From Micromonospora sp. NBC_01699 (lineage in GTDB: Bacteria; Actinomycetota; Actinomycetes; Mycobacteriales; Micromonosporaceae): a DNA stretch of 64,000 bases. Position 1 is the first letter of the stretch. Each line of letters begins with the position of its first letter. The stretch is taken from the NCBI RefSeq assembly GCF_036250065.1, contig NZ_CP109199.1:806001-870000 (forward strand), in the 5' to 3' direction. Position numbers and translations under genes: made by a program. Positions 9,498 to 18,972 of the stretch are shown here, piece after piece. Below the pieces are notes generated by a model that was given only the letters and a program-made list of their open reading frames with translations, did no database searches and had not been told where the DNA came from.

Positions 9498-10451
9498 TCA
9501 CCGCAGCTTCGGGTCGAAGGCGTCGCGGATGGCGTCGCCGAGCATGATGAACGCGAGCACCGTCAGGGCGAGGAACGTGGACGGGACGATCAGCGGGGTG
9601 GCGGCTTCCCGCATGTGCACTCGGCCGGCGTCGATGTCCATACCCCACGAGATCGTCGGTTCCCTGAGGCCGATCCCGAGGAAGGAGAGGGTGGCCTCGG
9701 CGGCGATGAACGCACCGAGCGCGATGGTGAGCACCACGATCACCGGGGCGAGCGAGTTCGGCAGGATGTGTCGCCACATGATCCGGCCGTTGCCGGCACC
9801 GAGCATCCGGGCCGCCGCGACGTAGTCCTGCTGCTTGGCGCTGATCACCGAGGACCGGATCACCCGGGCGGCGGTGGTCCAGCCGAGGATGGCGAGCACG
9901 AAGATCAGTGCGGAGATCCGGGCCCACTGGTTGTCACTGTTGATCCGCTTGAGCAGCACGATCGCGGCGAGCAGCAGCGGAAGGCCCAGGACGATGTCGA
10001 TGACCCGGGAGAGCACGGCGTCGACCCAACCGCCGAAGTAGCCGGCGAGCATCCCGACCACCACGGCGATGATGCCGGTGAGCAGGGCGGACAGGGCGCC
10101 GACCAGGAGCGACGCGCGGGCGCCGTACACCGAGCGGGCGTAGATGTCGCAGCCCTGGAAGTTGTAGCCGAAGATGGCGCCGCCGGTCGGGCCCTGGTGC
10201 TGTCGGGACAGCGTGCAGTCGGTCGGGTCGTTCGCGGTGAGCAGGCTCGGGAAGGCCGCCATCAGGGTGACGATGACGACCAGGGTGAGCGAGATCCAGA
10301 AGATCGGGTTGTGGCGCAGGTCGCGCCAGGCGTCGCCGGCCAGGCTGCGCGGCTTGTGCACCTCCACCTTGCCGGGCTTGCCCGGCTCACCGGTGGGTCC
10401 GCGTCGCGCGCTCGGGTTCTCGGTCGCGGCGACCGTGTTGAAGTCACTCAT
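9498..10451 (-). CDS. Peptide-type ABC importer permease (DppC/OppC-like)
   Basis: A 317-residue inner-membrane permease. After a hydrophilic N-terminus, a first membrane segment (about 55-75) is followed by a periplasmic loop with a Cys pair, then the BPD_transp_1 domain. The EAA-type cytoplasmic loop is AARMLGAGNGRIMWRHILPN, which docks the ATPase. A GAGGTGCAGG ribosome site precedes ATG 10451. It works with the permease gene 75 bp upstream. Confidence 0.92.
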   Translation of the reverse strand: MSDFNTVAATENPSARRGPTGEPGKPGKVEVHKPRSLAGDAWRDLRHNPIFWISLTLVVIVTLMAAFPSLLTANDPTDCTLSRQHQGPTGGAIFGYNFQGCDIYARSVYGARASLLVGALSALLTGIIAVVVGMLAGYFGGWVDAVLSRVIDIVLGLPLLLAAIVLLKRINSDNQWARISALIFVLAILGWTTAARVIRSSVISAKQQDYVAAARMLGAGNGRIMWRHILPNSLAPVIVVLTIALGAFIAAEATLSFLGIGLREPTISWGMDIDAGRVHMREAATPLIVPSTFLALTVLAFIMLGDAIRDAFDPKLR

Positions 10452-10526
10452 GCCTGCACCTCGCTGCGCTCGTACGTGTCGCGCTCACCGCGCTGGTCGA
10501 ACCGGTACTCGGATGTCCGGGGGCGC

Positions 10527-11465
10527 TCAGACATAGCGGATCCTCGGGTCGAGTACGGCGTAGAGGACGTCGACCACGAGGTTGCAGACCAGGTAGACCA
10601 CGACCAGGATGCTGACGATCCCGACCACCAGCGGCCCGTCCTCGGTACGGATGCCGCGGAAGAGGTTGAATCCGATGCCGGGGATGTTGAACACGCCCTC
10701 GGTGATGATCGCGCCGCTCATCAGGTTGCCCAGCTCGACGCCGAGGAAGGTGACCACCGGGATCAGCGAGTTCCGCAGTACGTGCACGCCGACGATCCGG
10801 CGTCGGCGCAGGCCCTTGGACTTCGCGGTCCGTACGTAGTCGGAGCGCATGTTCTCGGCGACCGACGTACGGGTCAGTCGCAGCGCGGTGGCCAGCGAGA
10901 GCGACCCGAGCACGATGCCGGGCAGCAGTAGAGCGTAGAAACTCGGCTGCGCGCCGGCGGTCGGCGGGAACCAGCCGAGCTTCACGCCGAGGAAGTACTG
11001 CGCGAGCGGGGCCAGCACGATGGTGGGGATGCCGAGCACCAGCAGGGTGAGCAGCAGCGTCGCGTTGTCGAAGAAGCCACCCCGGCGGATACCGGCGATG
11101 ACCCCGGCGGTGACGCCGAAGATGATCGCGACGGCGATGCCGATCAGGGCGAGCTTCAGCGTGACCGGCCAGGCGGTGGAGATCATGTCGCTGATCTTGC
11201 GCTGGGTCAGCGACATGCCGAGGTCGCCCCGGAGCAGGTTGCCGATGTAGTCGAAGTAGCGGTAGAAGAAGCCGCCGACCCCGGTCTTGTCGAGATGGAA
11301 TGTCTCGGTCAGGTATGCCCGCTGGGCGGGGGTGACCGGCCGCTCGCCGGCAAGTGCCTGGATGGGGTCGCCCTGGCCGGCGAACATCAGCGCGTAGACG
11401 ATCAGAGTGGTCCCGAAGAAGGCCAGGACCATCTGTAACAGGCGCCGCACAATATAGCGGAACAT
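10527..11465 (-). CDS. Peptide-type ABC importer permease (DppB/OppB-like)
   Basis: A 312-residue permease with the typical DppB N-terminus (MFRYIVRRLLQMVLAFFGTT), a large external loop and the BPD_transp_1 domain with the EAA loop TAKSKGLRRRRIVGVHVLRN. It forms the channel with the DppC-like protein. It lies 226 bp after the binding-protein gene, with a hairpin between them that could lower readthrough and keep the binding protein in excess. Confidence 0.92.
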   Translation of the reverse strand: MFRYIVRRLLQMVLAFFGTTLIVYALMFAGQGDPIQALAGERPVTPAQRAYLTETFHLDKTGVGGFFYRYFDYIGNLLRGDLGMSLTQRKISDMISTAWPVTLKLALIGIAVAIIFGVTAGVIAGIRRGGFFDNATLLLTLLVLGIPTIVLAPLAQYFLGVKLGWFPPTAGAQPSFYALLLPGIVLGSLSLATALRLTRTSVAENMRSDYVRTAKSKGLRRRRIVGVHVLRNSLIPVVTFLGVELGNLMSGAIITEGVFNIPGIGFNLFRGIRTEDGPLVVGIVSILVVVYLVCNLVVDVLYAVLDPRIRYV

Positions 11466-11591
11466 ACCTTAGCTTTCTCTCCGAATATGGATGAAAGTCG
11501 TACGAACGATGTTTTCGGCGTACGAAAGTATCCGGGCCCCGGGCCCGGACGATTCGGCGGTGAACACCCTGCGGGGGTGTGCCCGGCGGAA

Positions 11592-11628
11592 CAGTCCGGC
11601 GTCGGCGTTCTTGGGCGACGCCGGACTG
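11592..11628 (-). terminator. Intercistronic hairpin between binding protein and permease genes
   Basis: A perfect 13 bp stem, CAGTCCGGCGTCG (11592-11604) with 11616-11628, loop 11 nt. It lies just after the binding-protein stop codon on the minus strand. In many ABC importers such a hairpin stabilises the binding-protein mRNA and reduces downstream transcription; that role here is inferred. A second short dyad, TCCGGGCCC/GGGCCCGGA, lies near 11530-11548. Confidence 0.6.
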
Positions 11629-11691
11629 CTCCATCCACGGCCCGAGCCAGCGGGATTACCGGATGGCTGGGACCAGATTCGGGGGGTCAGC

Positions 11692-13329
11692 TCAGCTGAC
11701 GGCCTCGATCTTGGTCAGATTGACCCGCTGGAACAGGTCGATCTCGACGTTCTTGACCTTGCTCGAATAGCCGAAGTTGTTCTGACCGAAGCGGAGCGGG
11801 ATAACCGGCAGGTCGTTCGCCAGGATGTCCTCGGCCGCCTGGTACTTCTTGATCGCCTCGTCCGGGGTGCCGGCCGAGACACCTTCCTTCACCAGCGCGT
11901 CGAACTGCGGGTTGCTGTAGCCGTAGTAGTTCGACGAACCGTTCGTGGTGTAGAGCGGGCCGAGGTAGTTCTCCATGGACGGGTAGTCCATGATCCAGCC
12001 GAGCCGGAACATGCCGACCGGCTGCTTCTTCTCGACCTTGTCCAGCAGGTCGGCGAACTTCGGCTCGGCAGCGCCGACGCAGTCCACACCCAGGTTGGTC
12101 TTGAGCTGGTTGCAGGTCGCGTCGACCCAGTCCTTGTGGCCACCGTCGCCGTTGTACGAGATCGTGATCTTCGCCGGACCGCCGGCGGCCGCGTACTCGG
12201 ACTTGGCCTTGGTCGGGTTGAACTCGCAGGCGGCGCCGCAGGTGTTGTCCCGGTACCCGGCGACAACCGGCGAGACGAACGAGCGGGCGGACTGCTGGGA
12301 GTCCTTGAAGACCGACTTGATGATCTCGTCGCGGTCGATCGCCTCGGAGATCGCCTTGCGCACCTCGGGCTTGCTGTACGCCGGGTCGAACGTCGGGAAG
12401 GCCAGGAACTGGAACGACGACGCCGGGCTCTGCTGGAACCGGTCACCGAGGTCGCTCGCCACGCTGGTCAGGTTCTCGGTCGGGATCGTCGGGACGACGT
12501 CCAGGTTGTCCGAGATCACGTCCGCGTACGCGGCGGTCAGCTGCTGGTAGATCCGGAACTCGACGCCGCCCACCTTCGGCTTCTCGCCGGGGAAGGCGTC
12601 GTAACGCTCGACCTCGACCTTGGCGTCGTGCTGCCAGGTGCCCTTGATCTTGAAGGGGCCATCGCCGATGATGGCGTCCTCGAAGCCGTCCTTGATCACG
12701 CCGGGGGCGGAGAAGGCGGCGTTCGGCAGCGGGTAGAACGCGTTGTACCCGAGCATCGTCTTGAACTCGCTGTACGGCGCGGAGAGCGTGACGGTGAAGG
12801 TCAGGTCGTCGACCTTCTTCAGGCCACTCATGGTGTTCGCCTTGGGCTCCGGCGCCTTCTGCGGGCCGTCGCCGTCCGGGTCGGTCGCCTGGAGGTCGGT
12901 GTAGCCGGCGATCTTCTCGAAGAAGTAGCTGGCACCCTGGCCGTTCGGGGCATAAGCGCCGTAGTTCCAGGCGTTGATGTAGCTGTCGGACGTGACCTTC
13001 TCACCGTTGTGGAAGGTGTAGCCGTCCTTCAGCTTGATCGTCCAGGTGGTGTTGTCGGTGCTCTGGATCGACTCCGCCTGAACCTCGTACGGCTTGTTCT
13101 GGGCGTCGTAGTCCACCAGCGGGGTGAACAGGGCGCTGAGGACCTGGTTCCCGCTCGTCTCGGTGGTGTTGGTCGGGATCAGGTGCTGCGGTTCGCCGAT
13201 CTGGATCGACACCGTAGCGTTGGGGTTGCTTTCCCCGGAACCGCCGTCGTCGCCGCTGCCACAGGCCGCGAGGCCCAGGGTTGCGACGAGCGGTACGGCG
13301 GCCCAGGCAGCGAGCCTACGGACCTGCAT
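11692..13329 (-). CDS. Peptide-type ABC importer substrate-binding lipoprotein
   Basis: A 545-residue extracytoplasmic family 5 solute-binding protein. It has a lipoprotein signal peptide with lipobox LAAC (Cys 23) followed by a Gly/Ser/Asp linker, then the SBP_bac_5 fold (DNTTWTIKLKDGYTFHNGEK, DYPSMENYLGPLY). ATG 13329 is preceded by GAGGAGG at ideal spacing. It is the first gene of the operon and likely its most highly expressed. The substrate is probably a peptide, but this family also binds other ligands. Confidence 0.93.
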   Translation of the reverse strand: MQVRRLAAWAAVPLVATLGLAACGSGDDGGSGESNPNATVSIQIGEPQHLIPTNTTETSGNQVLSALFTPLVDYDAQNKPYEVQAESIQSTDNTTWTIKLKDGYTFHNGEKVTSDSYINAWNYGAYAPNGQGASYFFEKIAGYTDLQATDPDGDGPQKAPEPKANTMSGLKKVDDLTFTVTLSAPYSEFKTMLGYNAFYPLPNAAFSAPGVIKDGFEDAIIGDGPFKIKGTWQHDAKVEVERYDAFPGEKPKVGGVEFRIYQQLTAAYADVISDNLDVVPTIPTENLTSVASDLGDRFQQSPASSFQFLAFPTFDPAYSKPEVRKAISEAIDRDEIIKSVFKDSQQSARSFVSPVVAGYRDNTCGAACEFNPTKAKSEYAAAGGPAKITISYNGDGGHKDWVDATCNQLKTNLGVDCVGAAEPKFADLLDKVEKKQPVGMFRLGWIMDYPSMENYLGPLYTTNGSSNYYGYSNPQFDALVKEGVSAGTPDEAIKKYQAAEDILANDLPVIPLRFGQNNFGYSSKVKNVEIDLFQRVNLTKIEAVS

Positions 13330-13399
13330 TGAGCCTCCTCATCTCCTCACGCTGGGCAGCGAGGTCCCGGGTACGGGTCACTCTGCGCAACGCTCGGCA

Positions 13400-13429
13400 A
13401 AGGTAGGCCGCGCCGGCACCCTAGTCCAA
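13400..13429 (-). promoter_or_regulatory. Candidate promoter of the ABC importer operon
   Basis: On the minus strand TTGGAC (13429-13424) and TACCTT (13405-13400) are separated by 18 bp. Transcription would start near 13393, about 64 nt upstream of the ATG at 13329. Confidence 0.4.
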
Positions 13430-13725
13430 ACCAGTAGATTACGACTGAATAACGAGCCCCTGGGAGTCTGCTTGCGGCATGGGCTGACCTCTGGTAAAGA
13501 AGATCCGGCGCGAACGGCACCATCTATCGCCGTATTTCGTCATTTGCTTACCCGAACCACGCAATCGGCGGTGATCGCCGCGTGGGCTATACCACCTGGG
13601 GTTTGTCCGGCTTATGCCCGGCTGGACGTCCAGATTGTGGACAACTCCACAGTCCCCTACCCGGAGTGACGAACGACACGGTTACAGAAAGTTACATCAT
13701 CTTTGGTTACGTGATCGCGCGTGCA

Positions 13726-13840
13726 GGTCGGCCGGGAGCCGGACACCGGGTCGGCCGGGAGCCGGACACCGGGTCGGCCGGGAGCCGGACACCGGGTCGG
13801 CCGGGAGCCGGTCAGCGGGTCGGCCGGGAGTCGGTCAACC
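13726..13840 (+). repeat. 23 bp tandem repeat upstream of folD
   Basis: Five units start at 13726, 13749, 13772, 13795 and 13818, each 23 bp and beginning GGTCGGCCGGGAGCCGG; the last two are diverged. There are no intervening spacers, so it is not a CRISPR array. It ends about 45 bp before the folD start codon, so copy number could change promoter geometry or leader length. Confidence 0.9.
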
Positions 13841-13885
13841 GGGTGTCCGGGAAGCCGGGCCGCCCGTCGTGAGACGATCAGGGGC

Positions 13886-14746
13886 GTGACGGCGACCCTT
13901 CTGGACGGCAAGGCAACCGCGGCGGAAATCAAGGACGAGCTACGGGTGCGGGTGAAGGCCCTCGCCGAGCAGGGCCTGGTCCCCGGGCTCGGCACCGTAC
14001 TCGTCGGCGCGGATCCCGGCTCGCAGGCGTACGTCAACGGGAAACACCGCGACTGCGCCGAGGTGGGCATCGCCTCGATCCGCCGCGAACTGCCCGCCGA
14101 CGCCACCCAGGCGCAGGTGGACGAGGTCATCGCCGAACTCAACGCGGACCCCGCCTGCCACGGCTACATCGTCCAGCTGCCGCTGCCCCGGCACCTGGAC
14201 ACCCAGCGGGTGCTGGAGCTGATCGATCCGGAGAAGGACGCCGACGGGCTGCACCCGGTCAACCTGGGCCGGCTGGTGCTGGGCTACGACGGCCCGCTGC
14301 CGTGCACCCCGCGCGGCATCGTCGAGCTGCTCCGCCGGCACGACGTACCGCTGCGCGGGGCCGAGGTCGCGGTGGTCGGCCGAGGTAACACCGTGGGTCG
14401 CCCGCTCGGGCTGCTGCTGACCCGGCGCAGCGAGAACGCCACCGTCACCCTCTGTCACACCGGCACGCTGGATCTCGCCAAGCACACCCGTAACGCCGAC
14501 ATCGTGATCGTGGCGGCCGGCGTACCGGGGTTGCTCACCGCCGACATGGTCCGGCCCGGCGCCACCGTGGTCGACGTCGGCATCACCCGCGTGATCGGCC
14601 CGGACGGCAAGGGCCGTTACACCGGCGACATCGCCGCCGAGGTCGCCGAGGTGGCCGGCGCGATGGTGCCGATGCCCGGCGGAGTCGGACCGATGACCCG
14701 GGCCATGCTGCTCACCAACGTGGTCGAACGGGCTGAACTCGGCTGA
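13886..14746 (+). CDS. folD: Methylenetetrahydrofolate dehydrogenase/cyclohydrolase
   Basis: Interconverts 5,10-methylene-THF and 10-formyl-THF, the donor used by PurN and PurH. The 286-residue protein starts at GTG 13886 ([16 protein letters not shown]), the family N-terminus; an upstream in-frame extension would only translate the tandem repeat. Motifs present are [14 protein letters not shown] with the catalytic Lys, [14 protein letters not shown] and the NADP loop [15 protein letters not shown] weak leaderless-type box (GACGAT, 7 nt before GTG) may drive it. Confidence 0.95.
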   Translation: MTATLLDGKATAAEIKDELRVRVKALAEQGLVPGLGTVLVGADPGSQAYVNGKHRDCAEVGIASIRRELPADATQAQVDEVIAELNADPACHGYIVQLPLPRHLDTQRVLELIDPEKDADGLHPVNLGRLVLGYDGPLPCTPRGIVELLRRHDVPLRGAEVAVVGRGNTVGRPLGLLLTRRSENATVTLCHTGTLDLAKHTRNADIVIVAAGVPGLLTADMVRPGATVVDVGITRVIGPDGKGRYTGDIAAEVAEVAGAMVPMPGGVGPMTRAMLLTNVVERAELG

Positions 14747-14918
14747 CCGGGGTACCCGGACAGCGGACCGCCGTGGACGTCGGTGGACCGGTCGGGCGGG
14801 TCCCGGCCGGATCGGTCAGCCGGGGACGATCAGGCAAATCAGCCCCTGGCCGGACCGGTGGTCCGTTGGCTGATACGGTCCGGAAAAGAACCCGTCGGTA
14901 ACAGAGAGTGGGACGACC

Positions 14919-15869
14919 ATGGGCAAAAAGGTCACCGTCGTCGGCGCCGGTTTCTACGGCTCGACGACCGCACAGCGCCTGGCGGAGTACGACGTCTTCG
15001 ACACGGTCGTGATCACCGACATCATCGAAGGAAAGCCCGAGGGGCTGGCGCTGGACATCAACCAGTCGCGGCCGATCGAGGGCTTCGAGACCAAGGTGGT
15101 CGGCCAGACCACCGGCCCGAACGGCGAGGGCTACGAGGCCATCGAGGGCTCCGACGTGGTGGTCATCACCGCCGGCCTGCCGCGCAAGCCGGGCATGAGC
15201 CGGATGGACCTGCTCGCCACGAACGCCAAGATCGTACGTGTGGTGTCCGAGAGCGTGGCCAAGTTCGCCCCGAACGCGGTGGTCATCGTCGTCTCGAACC
15301 CGCTGGACGAGATGACCGCGATGGCGCAGCTCGCCACCCAGTTCCCGAAGAACCGGGTGCTCGGCCAGGCCGGCATGCTGGACACCGCCCGGTTCACCAC
15401 CTTCGTGGCCGAGGAGCTCGGCGTACCGGTGGCCTCGGTGAAGACCCTCACGCTCGGCTCGCACGGCGACACCATGGTTCCGGTCCCGTCGCGCAGCACT
15501 GTCGACGGCAAGCCGCTGCGCGAGGTGCTCTCGGACGCCAAGATCGAGGAGCTGGTGGTCCGTACCCGTAACGGTGGCGCCGAGGTGGTCGCGCTGCTCA
15601 AGACCGGTTCGGCGTACTACGCCCCGTCCGCCGCCGCAGCCCGGATGGCGAAGGCCGTCGCGACCGACTCCGGCGAGGTCATGCCGGTCTGCGCCTGGGT
15701 CGACGGCGACTACGGCATCTCCGGGGTCTACCTCGGCGTCGAGGCCGAGCTGGGCCGCGAGGGTGTCCGCCGGATCGTCACCACCGACTTGGACGCCGAC
15801 GAGCTGGCCAGCCTCAAGGCCGCGGCCGAGGCGGTCCGGGCCAAGCAGGGCGACATCGCGAACCTCTGA
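14919..15869 (+). CDS. mdh: Malate dehydrogenase (LDH-like type)
   Basis: Oxidises malate to oxaloacetate with NAD in the TCA cycle. The 316-residue protein has the N-terminal Rossmann loop VVGAGFYGSTTAQ, the substrate loop AGLPRKPGMSRMDLL and the catalytic GSHGDTMVP with His 182. This is the short, lactate-dehydrogenase-like class, with an Arg in the substrate loop as expected for malate. It follows folD by 172 bp and lies 188 bp before icd, all in the same direction. A purine-rich leader precedes ATG 14919. Confidence 0.94.
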   Translation: MGKKVTVVGAGFYGSTTAQRLAEYDVFDTVVITDIIEGKPEGLALDINQSRPIEGFETKVVGQTTGPNGEGYEAIEGSDVVVITAGLPRKPGMSRMDLLATNAKIVRVVSESVAKFAPNAVVIVVSNPLDEMTAMAQLATQFPKNRVLGQAGMLDTARFTTFVAEELGVPVASVKTLTLGSHGDTMVPVPSRSTVDGKPLREVLSDAKIEELVVRTRNGGAEVVALLKTGSAYYAPSAAAARMAKAVATDSGEVMPVCAWVDGDYGISGVYLGVEAELGREGVRRIVTTDLDADELASLKAAAEAVRAKQGDIANL

Positions 15870-15904
15870 TCGAGCTTTCGCCCGCGCGGGCGGAGGTGAT
15901 CACC

Positions 15905-15945
15905 GGAAAAGAGTGGCTGTCCGACCCTGGGCTGCCACTCTTTCC
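15905..15945 (+). terminator. Hairpin downstream of mdh
   Basis: GGAAAAGAGTGG (15905-15916) pairs with CCACTCTTTCC (15935-15945), with one bulged A and an 18 nt loop. It separates mdh from icd. Confidence 0.65.
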
Positions 15946-16057
15946 GTGTATCGGGGGAAATGGCGGTGGGCCGAGGTAGGCCGGGCGTGCGGCATCAGGC
16001 AGAGCCAGTACGCTCGTACTGCTTGAGCATGAGTCCCCCGAGAGGAGCGCCCGGCCG

Positions 16058-17275
16058 ATGGCGAAGATCAAGGTAACCAACCCGGTCGTAGAGCTCGACG
16101 GCGACGAGATGACCCGGATCATCTGGAAGCAGATCCGGGAGCAGCTGATCCTGCCCTACCTCGACGTCGACCTGCACTACTACGATCTGTCGATCCAGTA
16201 CCGCGACGAGACCGACGACCAGGTCACCGTTGACGCGGCCAACGCCATCAAGACCCACGGCGTCGGCGTGAAGTGCGCGACCATCACCCCGGACGAGGCC
16301 CGGGTCGAGGAGTTCGGCCTCAAGAAGATGTGGCGCTCGCCGAACGGCACCATCCGCAACATCCTCGGCGGCGTCGTCTTCCGTGAGCCGATCATCATGT
16401 CCAACGTGCCGCGCCTGGTGCCCGGTTGGACCAAGCCGATCATCATCGGCCGGCACGCGCACGGCGACCAGTACAAGGCGACCGACTTCGTGGTCCCCGG
16501 ACCGGGCACGGTGACCATCACCTACACTCCGGCCGACGGCAGCGCGCCGGTCGAGATGGAGATCGCCAAGTTCCCCGGCGGCGGCATCGCGATGGGCATG
16601 TACAACTTCGACGAGTCGATCCGCGACTTCGCCCGCGCCTCCCTGCGGTACGGCCTGGACCGCAACTACCCGGTCTACCTGTCGACCAAGAACACGATCC
16701 TGAAGGCGTACGACGGCCGGTTCAAGGACATCTTCGCCGAGGTCTTCGAGGCCGAGTTCAAGGCCGACTTCGACGCCGCCGGGATCACCTACGAGCACCG
16801 GCTGATCGACGACATGGTCGCCGCCGCGCTCAAGTGGGAGGGCGGCTTCGTCTGGGCCGCCAAGAACTACGACGGTGACGTGCAGTCGGACACCGTCGCG
16901 CAGGGCTTCGGCTCGCTGGGCCTGATGACCTCGGTGCTGATGACCCCGGACGGCCGTACGGTCGAGGCCGAGGCGGCACACGGCACGGTCACCCGGCACT
17001 ACCGGCAGTGGCAGAAGGGCGAGAAGACGTCGACCAACCCGATCGCGTCGATCTTCGCCTGGACCCGTGGGCTGGCGCACCGGGGCAAGCTCGACGGCAC
17101 CCCGGCGGTCACCGAGTTCGCCGAGAAGCTGGAGCAGGTCTGCGTGGAGACGGTCGAGGGCGGTCAGATGACCAAGGACCTCGCCCTGCTCATCTCGCGG
17201 GACGCCCCGTGGCTCAGCACGGACGAGTTCATGGCCGCGCTGGACGAGAACCTGGCGAAGAAGCTCGGCGCCTGA
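16058..17275 (+). CDS. icd: NADP-dependent isocitrate dehydrogenase
   Basis: Decarboxylates isocitrate to 2-oxoglutarate, giving NADPH. The 405-residue length and N-terminus ([20 protein letters not shown]) mark the homodimeric eukaryote-like subfamily. The substrate motif [13 protein letters not shown] and the cofactor region [14 protein letters not shown] are intact. A GAGGAGC ribosome site precedes ATG 16058. A strong terminator follows at 17300. Confidence 0.96.
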   Translation: MAKIKVTNPVVELDGDEMTRIIWKQIREQLILPYLDVDLHYYDLSIQYRDETDDQVTVDAANAIKTHGVGVKCATITPDEARVEEFGLKKMWRSPNGTIRNILGGVVFREPIIMSNVPRLVPGWTKPIIIGRHAHGDQYKATDFVVPGPGTVTITYTPADGSAPVEMEIAKFPGGGIAMGMYNFDESIRDFARASLRYGLDRNYPVYLSTKNTILKAYDGRFKDIFAEVFEAEFKADFDAAGITYEHRLIDDMVAAALKWEGGFVWAAKNYDGDVQSDTVAQGFGSLGLMTSVLMTPDGRTVEAEAAHGTVTRHYRQWQKGEKTSTNPIASIFAWTRGLAHRGKLDGTPAVTEFAEKLEQVCVETVEGGQMTKDLALLISRDAPWLSTDEFMAALDENLAKKLGA

Positions 17276-17299
17276 TTCTCGAATTTCGACCGCGTTTCC

Positions 17300-17332
17300 G
17301 AGAGCCCGCCGGCAGGCCGCCGGCGGGCTCTC
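17300..17332. terminator. Terminator of icd
   Basis: A perfect 14 bp stem, GAGAGCCCGCCGGC (17300-17313) with 17319-17332, loop AGGCC. Confidence 0.85.
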
Positions 17333-17549
17333 GCGTACCCGTGGGTAGCGGCCGTCGGCCGGGTCGGCGTGATATCGACGTACGCCAAGATCGAACTGGT
17401 GGCCCCGTTACCGGCGCCGGCCCGCGCTCGTTGACCAGGGTGGACGTGATGCCAGTCGCGTCCAGGAGGACCAGCCACTCGATGTCGCCGGAAACGGCGC
17501 CGGTCGGGCAGCCCTCCCGGCTGTTGCGCACAGCCAGCCGTCCCTTCCC

Positions 17550-17579
17550 TGCGGGGGGCCCTGTCCCGGGCCCCCCGCA
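17550..17579. terminator. Terminator of galT
   Basis: A perfect 12 bp stem, TGCGGGGGGCCC (17550-17561) with 17568-17579, and a 6 nt loop. It lies 26 bp past the galT stop on the minus strand. Confidence 0.75.
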
Positions 17580-17605
17580 CCCTCTTTCTCCGCTTTCGCT
17601 CCCGG

Positions 17606-18718
17606 CTAGCCGGCGGCCTGGCGCAGCCGCTCAGCCGCCTGTTCCGGCCGGATGTCGTTGACGAACACGCCCATCGCCGACTCCGAACCGGCCAGGTACT
17701 TCAACTTGTCCGCCGCCCGCCGGATACTGAACAACCGCAGGTGCAGGTGACTGCGCTCCCGGCCCTCGCGCACCGGCGCCTGGTGCCAGGCCGAGATGTA
17801 CGGCATCGGCATGTCGAACAGCCGGTCGAATCGGCCCAGCAGATCCAGGTAGAGCGGCCCGAAGGCGTCCCGTTCCGCCTCGTCCAACGCCGGAATGTCG
17901 GGCACCGCCCGGTGCGGAGCCAGGTGCACCTCGAACGGCCAGCGCGCGGCCGCCGGCACGTACGCGGTCCAGTGCTCGTTCGCGGCCACCACCCGGTCCC
18001 CGGCCGTACGCTCGGCGGCGAGCACGTCCGCGTACAGGTTGCGGCCGCCGGTCCGCTCGGCGTGCCGGCCGGCGGCGGCCAGCAGCGCCCGCGTCCGGGG
18101 CGGCAGGAACGGGTACGCGTAGATCTGCCCGTGCGGGTGCTGGAGCGTGACGCCGATCTCCTCACCCCGGTTCTCGAACGGGAACACCTGCTCGACCCCG
18201 GGCAGCGCGGACAGTGCCGTGGTCCGATCCGCCAACGCCTCCAGTACGGTCCGCACCCGTCGCGGCGACAGGCTGGCGAACGACGTGTTGTGGTCGGCGG
18301 TGAAGCAGACCACCTCGCACCGCCCCACCCCCGGACGGGTCGGAGTGAACGGGGTCAGCTCACCCGCCGGCTCGCCCTCCCGGCTGCTGAACGACGGGAA
18401 CCGATTCTCGAACACCGCCACGTCATAGTCGTACGCCGGAATCTCGGTGGAGTGCGTCGGCGTCGACGGGCAGAGCGGGCACTCCTCGGCACTGGGCAGA
18501 AAGATCCGCGTCTGCCGGTGCGCCGCCACCGCCACCCACTCGTCCACCAACGCGTCATACCGCAACTCCGAAGCCGCCGGCAACGGAGGCAACCCCCGCC
18601 GATCCACCTCCCCCCGCTCCCCGCCGCCGTCCCCGCCCCCGCCCGCGCCCGCGCCCTCGCGCTCGTCGAAGTAGACCAACTCCCGCCCATCCGCCAGCCT
18701 GATCTCTCTCCGCCTCAT
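17606..18718 (-). CDS. galT: Galactose-1-phosphate uridylyltransferase
   Basis: Exchanges UMP between UDP-glucose and galactose-1-phosphate in the Leloir pathway. The 370-residue protein has the zinc Cys pair CPLC, and the active-site HPHGQ with His 194 and nucleophile His 196. ATG 18718 (MRRREIRLADGREL) is preceded by GGGAG; a longer frame upstream only translates a C-rich tract and repeat. A Gly-rich insert follows the N-terminus (about residues 23-35), probably low-complexity slippage. The neighbouring DeoR-type gene suggests sugar-responsive control. galE and galK are not in the window. Confidence 0.95.
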   Translation of the reverse strand: MRRREIRLADGRELVYFDEREGAGAGGGGDGGGERGEVDRRGLPPLPAASELRYDALVDEWVAVAAHRQTRIFLPSAEECPLCPSTPTHSTEIPAYDYDVAVFENRFPSFSSREGEPAGELTPFTPTRPGVGRCEVVCFTADHNTSFASLSPRRVRTVLEALADRTTALSALPGVEQVFPFENRGEEIGVTLQHPHGQIYAYPFLPPRTRALLAAAGRHAERTGGRNLYADVLAAERTAGDRVVAANEHWTAYVPAAARWPFEVHLAPHRAVPDIPALDEAERDAFGPLYLDLLGRFDRLFDMPMPYISAWHQAPVREGRERSHLHLRLFSIRRAADKLKYLAGSESAMGVFVNDIRPEQAAERLRQAAG

Positions 18719-18808
18719 CCCACTCCCACCCATCCCACGTCCCACCTCACTAACGATCAACAAATGCCACCCCCCTCCCCCCCTCCCCCCACCCCCCGTC
18801 ACCGCGCC

Positions 18809-18878
18809 GATCTTGCACTTCCGGTCGTACACAAACCCGAACAAGCACCCCAAATCGGGGCACCACAACTGCAAGATC
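18809..18878. repeat. Folded intergenic repeat, copy 2 (70 bp core)
   Basis: The same element as at 2869-2938: equal length, the same end motifs (GATCTTGCA and TGCAAGATC) and a nearly identical right half (two differences in the 34 nt from CACCCCAA to AAGATCG). The left half has diverged more, and the paired arms keep 9 bp plus GGT/ACC, so some pairing has been lost. A run of C-rich sequence (18765-18798) adjoins it on the left. Confidence 0.85.
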
Positions 18879-18914
18879 GCGACAAACCCCGTGACCACGC
18901 AGCAGGGGGATACG

Positions 18915-18972
18915 CGATCTAGGGCAAATACAGGTGATCGGAGATCAACTCACCTGTATTTGCCCTAGATCG
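18915..18972. repeat. Perfect 23 bp inverted repeat at the DeoR gene 3' end
   Basis: The arms at 18915-18937 and 18950-18972 are perfect complements (start CGATCTAGGGCAAATACAGG) with a 12 nt loop. The right arm contains the stop codon of the DeoR-type gene (18965-18967). It has no G+C bias and is AT-richer than its surroundings. A terminator role is likely; the arms are unusually long and exact. Confidence 0.85.

Larger units (their letters stand above)
13330..13885. other. 556 bp divergent intergenic region (importer operon / folD)
   Basis: No gene seen. It holds a candidate minus-strand promoter for the importer (13400-13429), three direct GTTAC repeats (13681, 13691, 13706) and the 23 bp tandem array at 13726-13840 just before folD. 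AT content is locally higher around 13430-13720 than in neighbouring coding DNA, as expected of a regulatory region. Confidence 0.6.
17276..17605. other. 330 bp convergent intergenic region (icd / galT)
   Basis: Apart from two terminator hairpins (17300-17332 and 17550-17579), I see nothing coding or regulatory here. Frames across it have no family resemblance. Confidence 0.6.

Noticed and set aside
7438-13329. Nickel or siderophore uptake as the importer's function
   Set aside because: No His- or Met-rich site or siderophore genes were seen; a peptide-type assignment is the safest for this family.
11491-13332. 613-codon plus-strand frame over the binding-protein gene
   Set aside because: Antisense to a lipoprotein gene with a clear lipobox and ribosome site.
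13726-13840. CRISPR-like repeat array
   Set aside because: Units are contiguous 23 bp tandem copies without unique spacers, and no cas genes are present.
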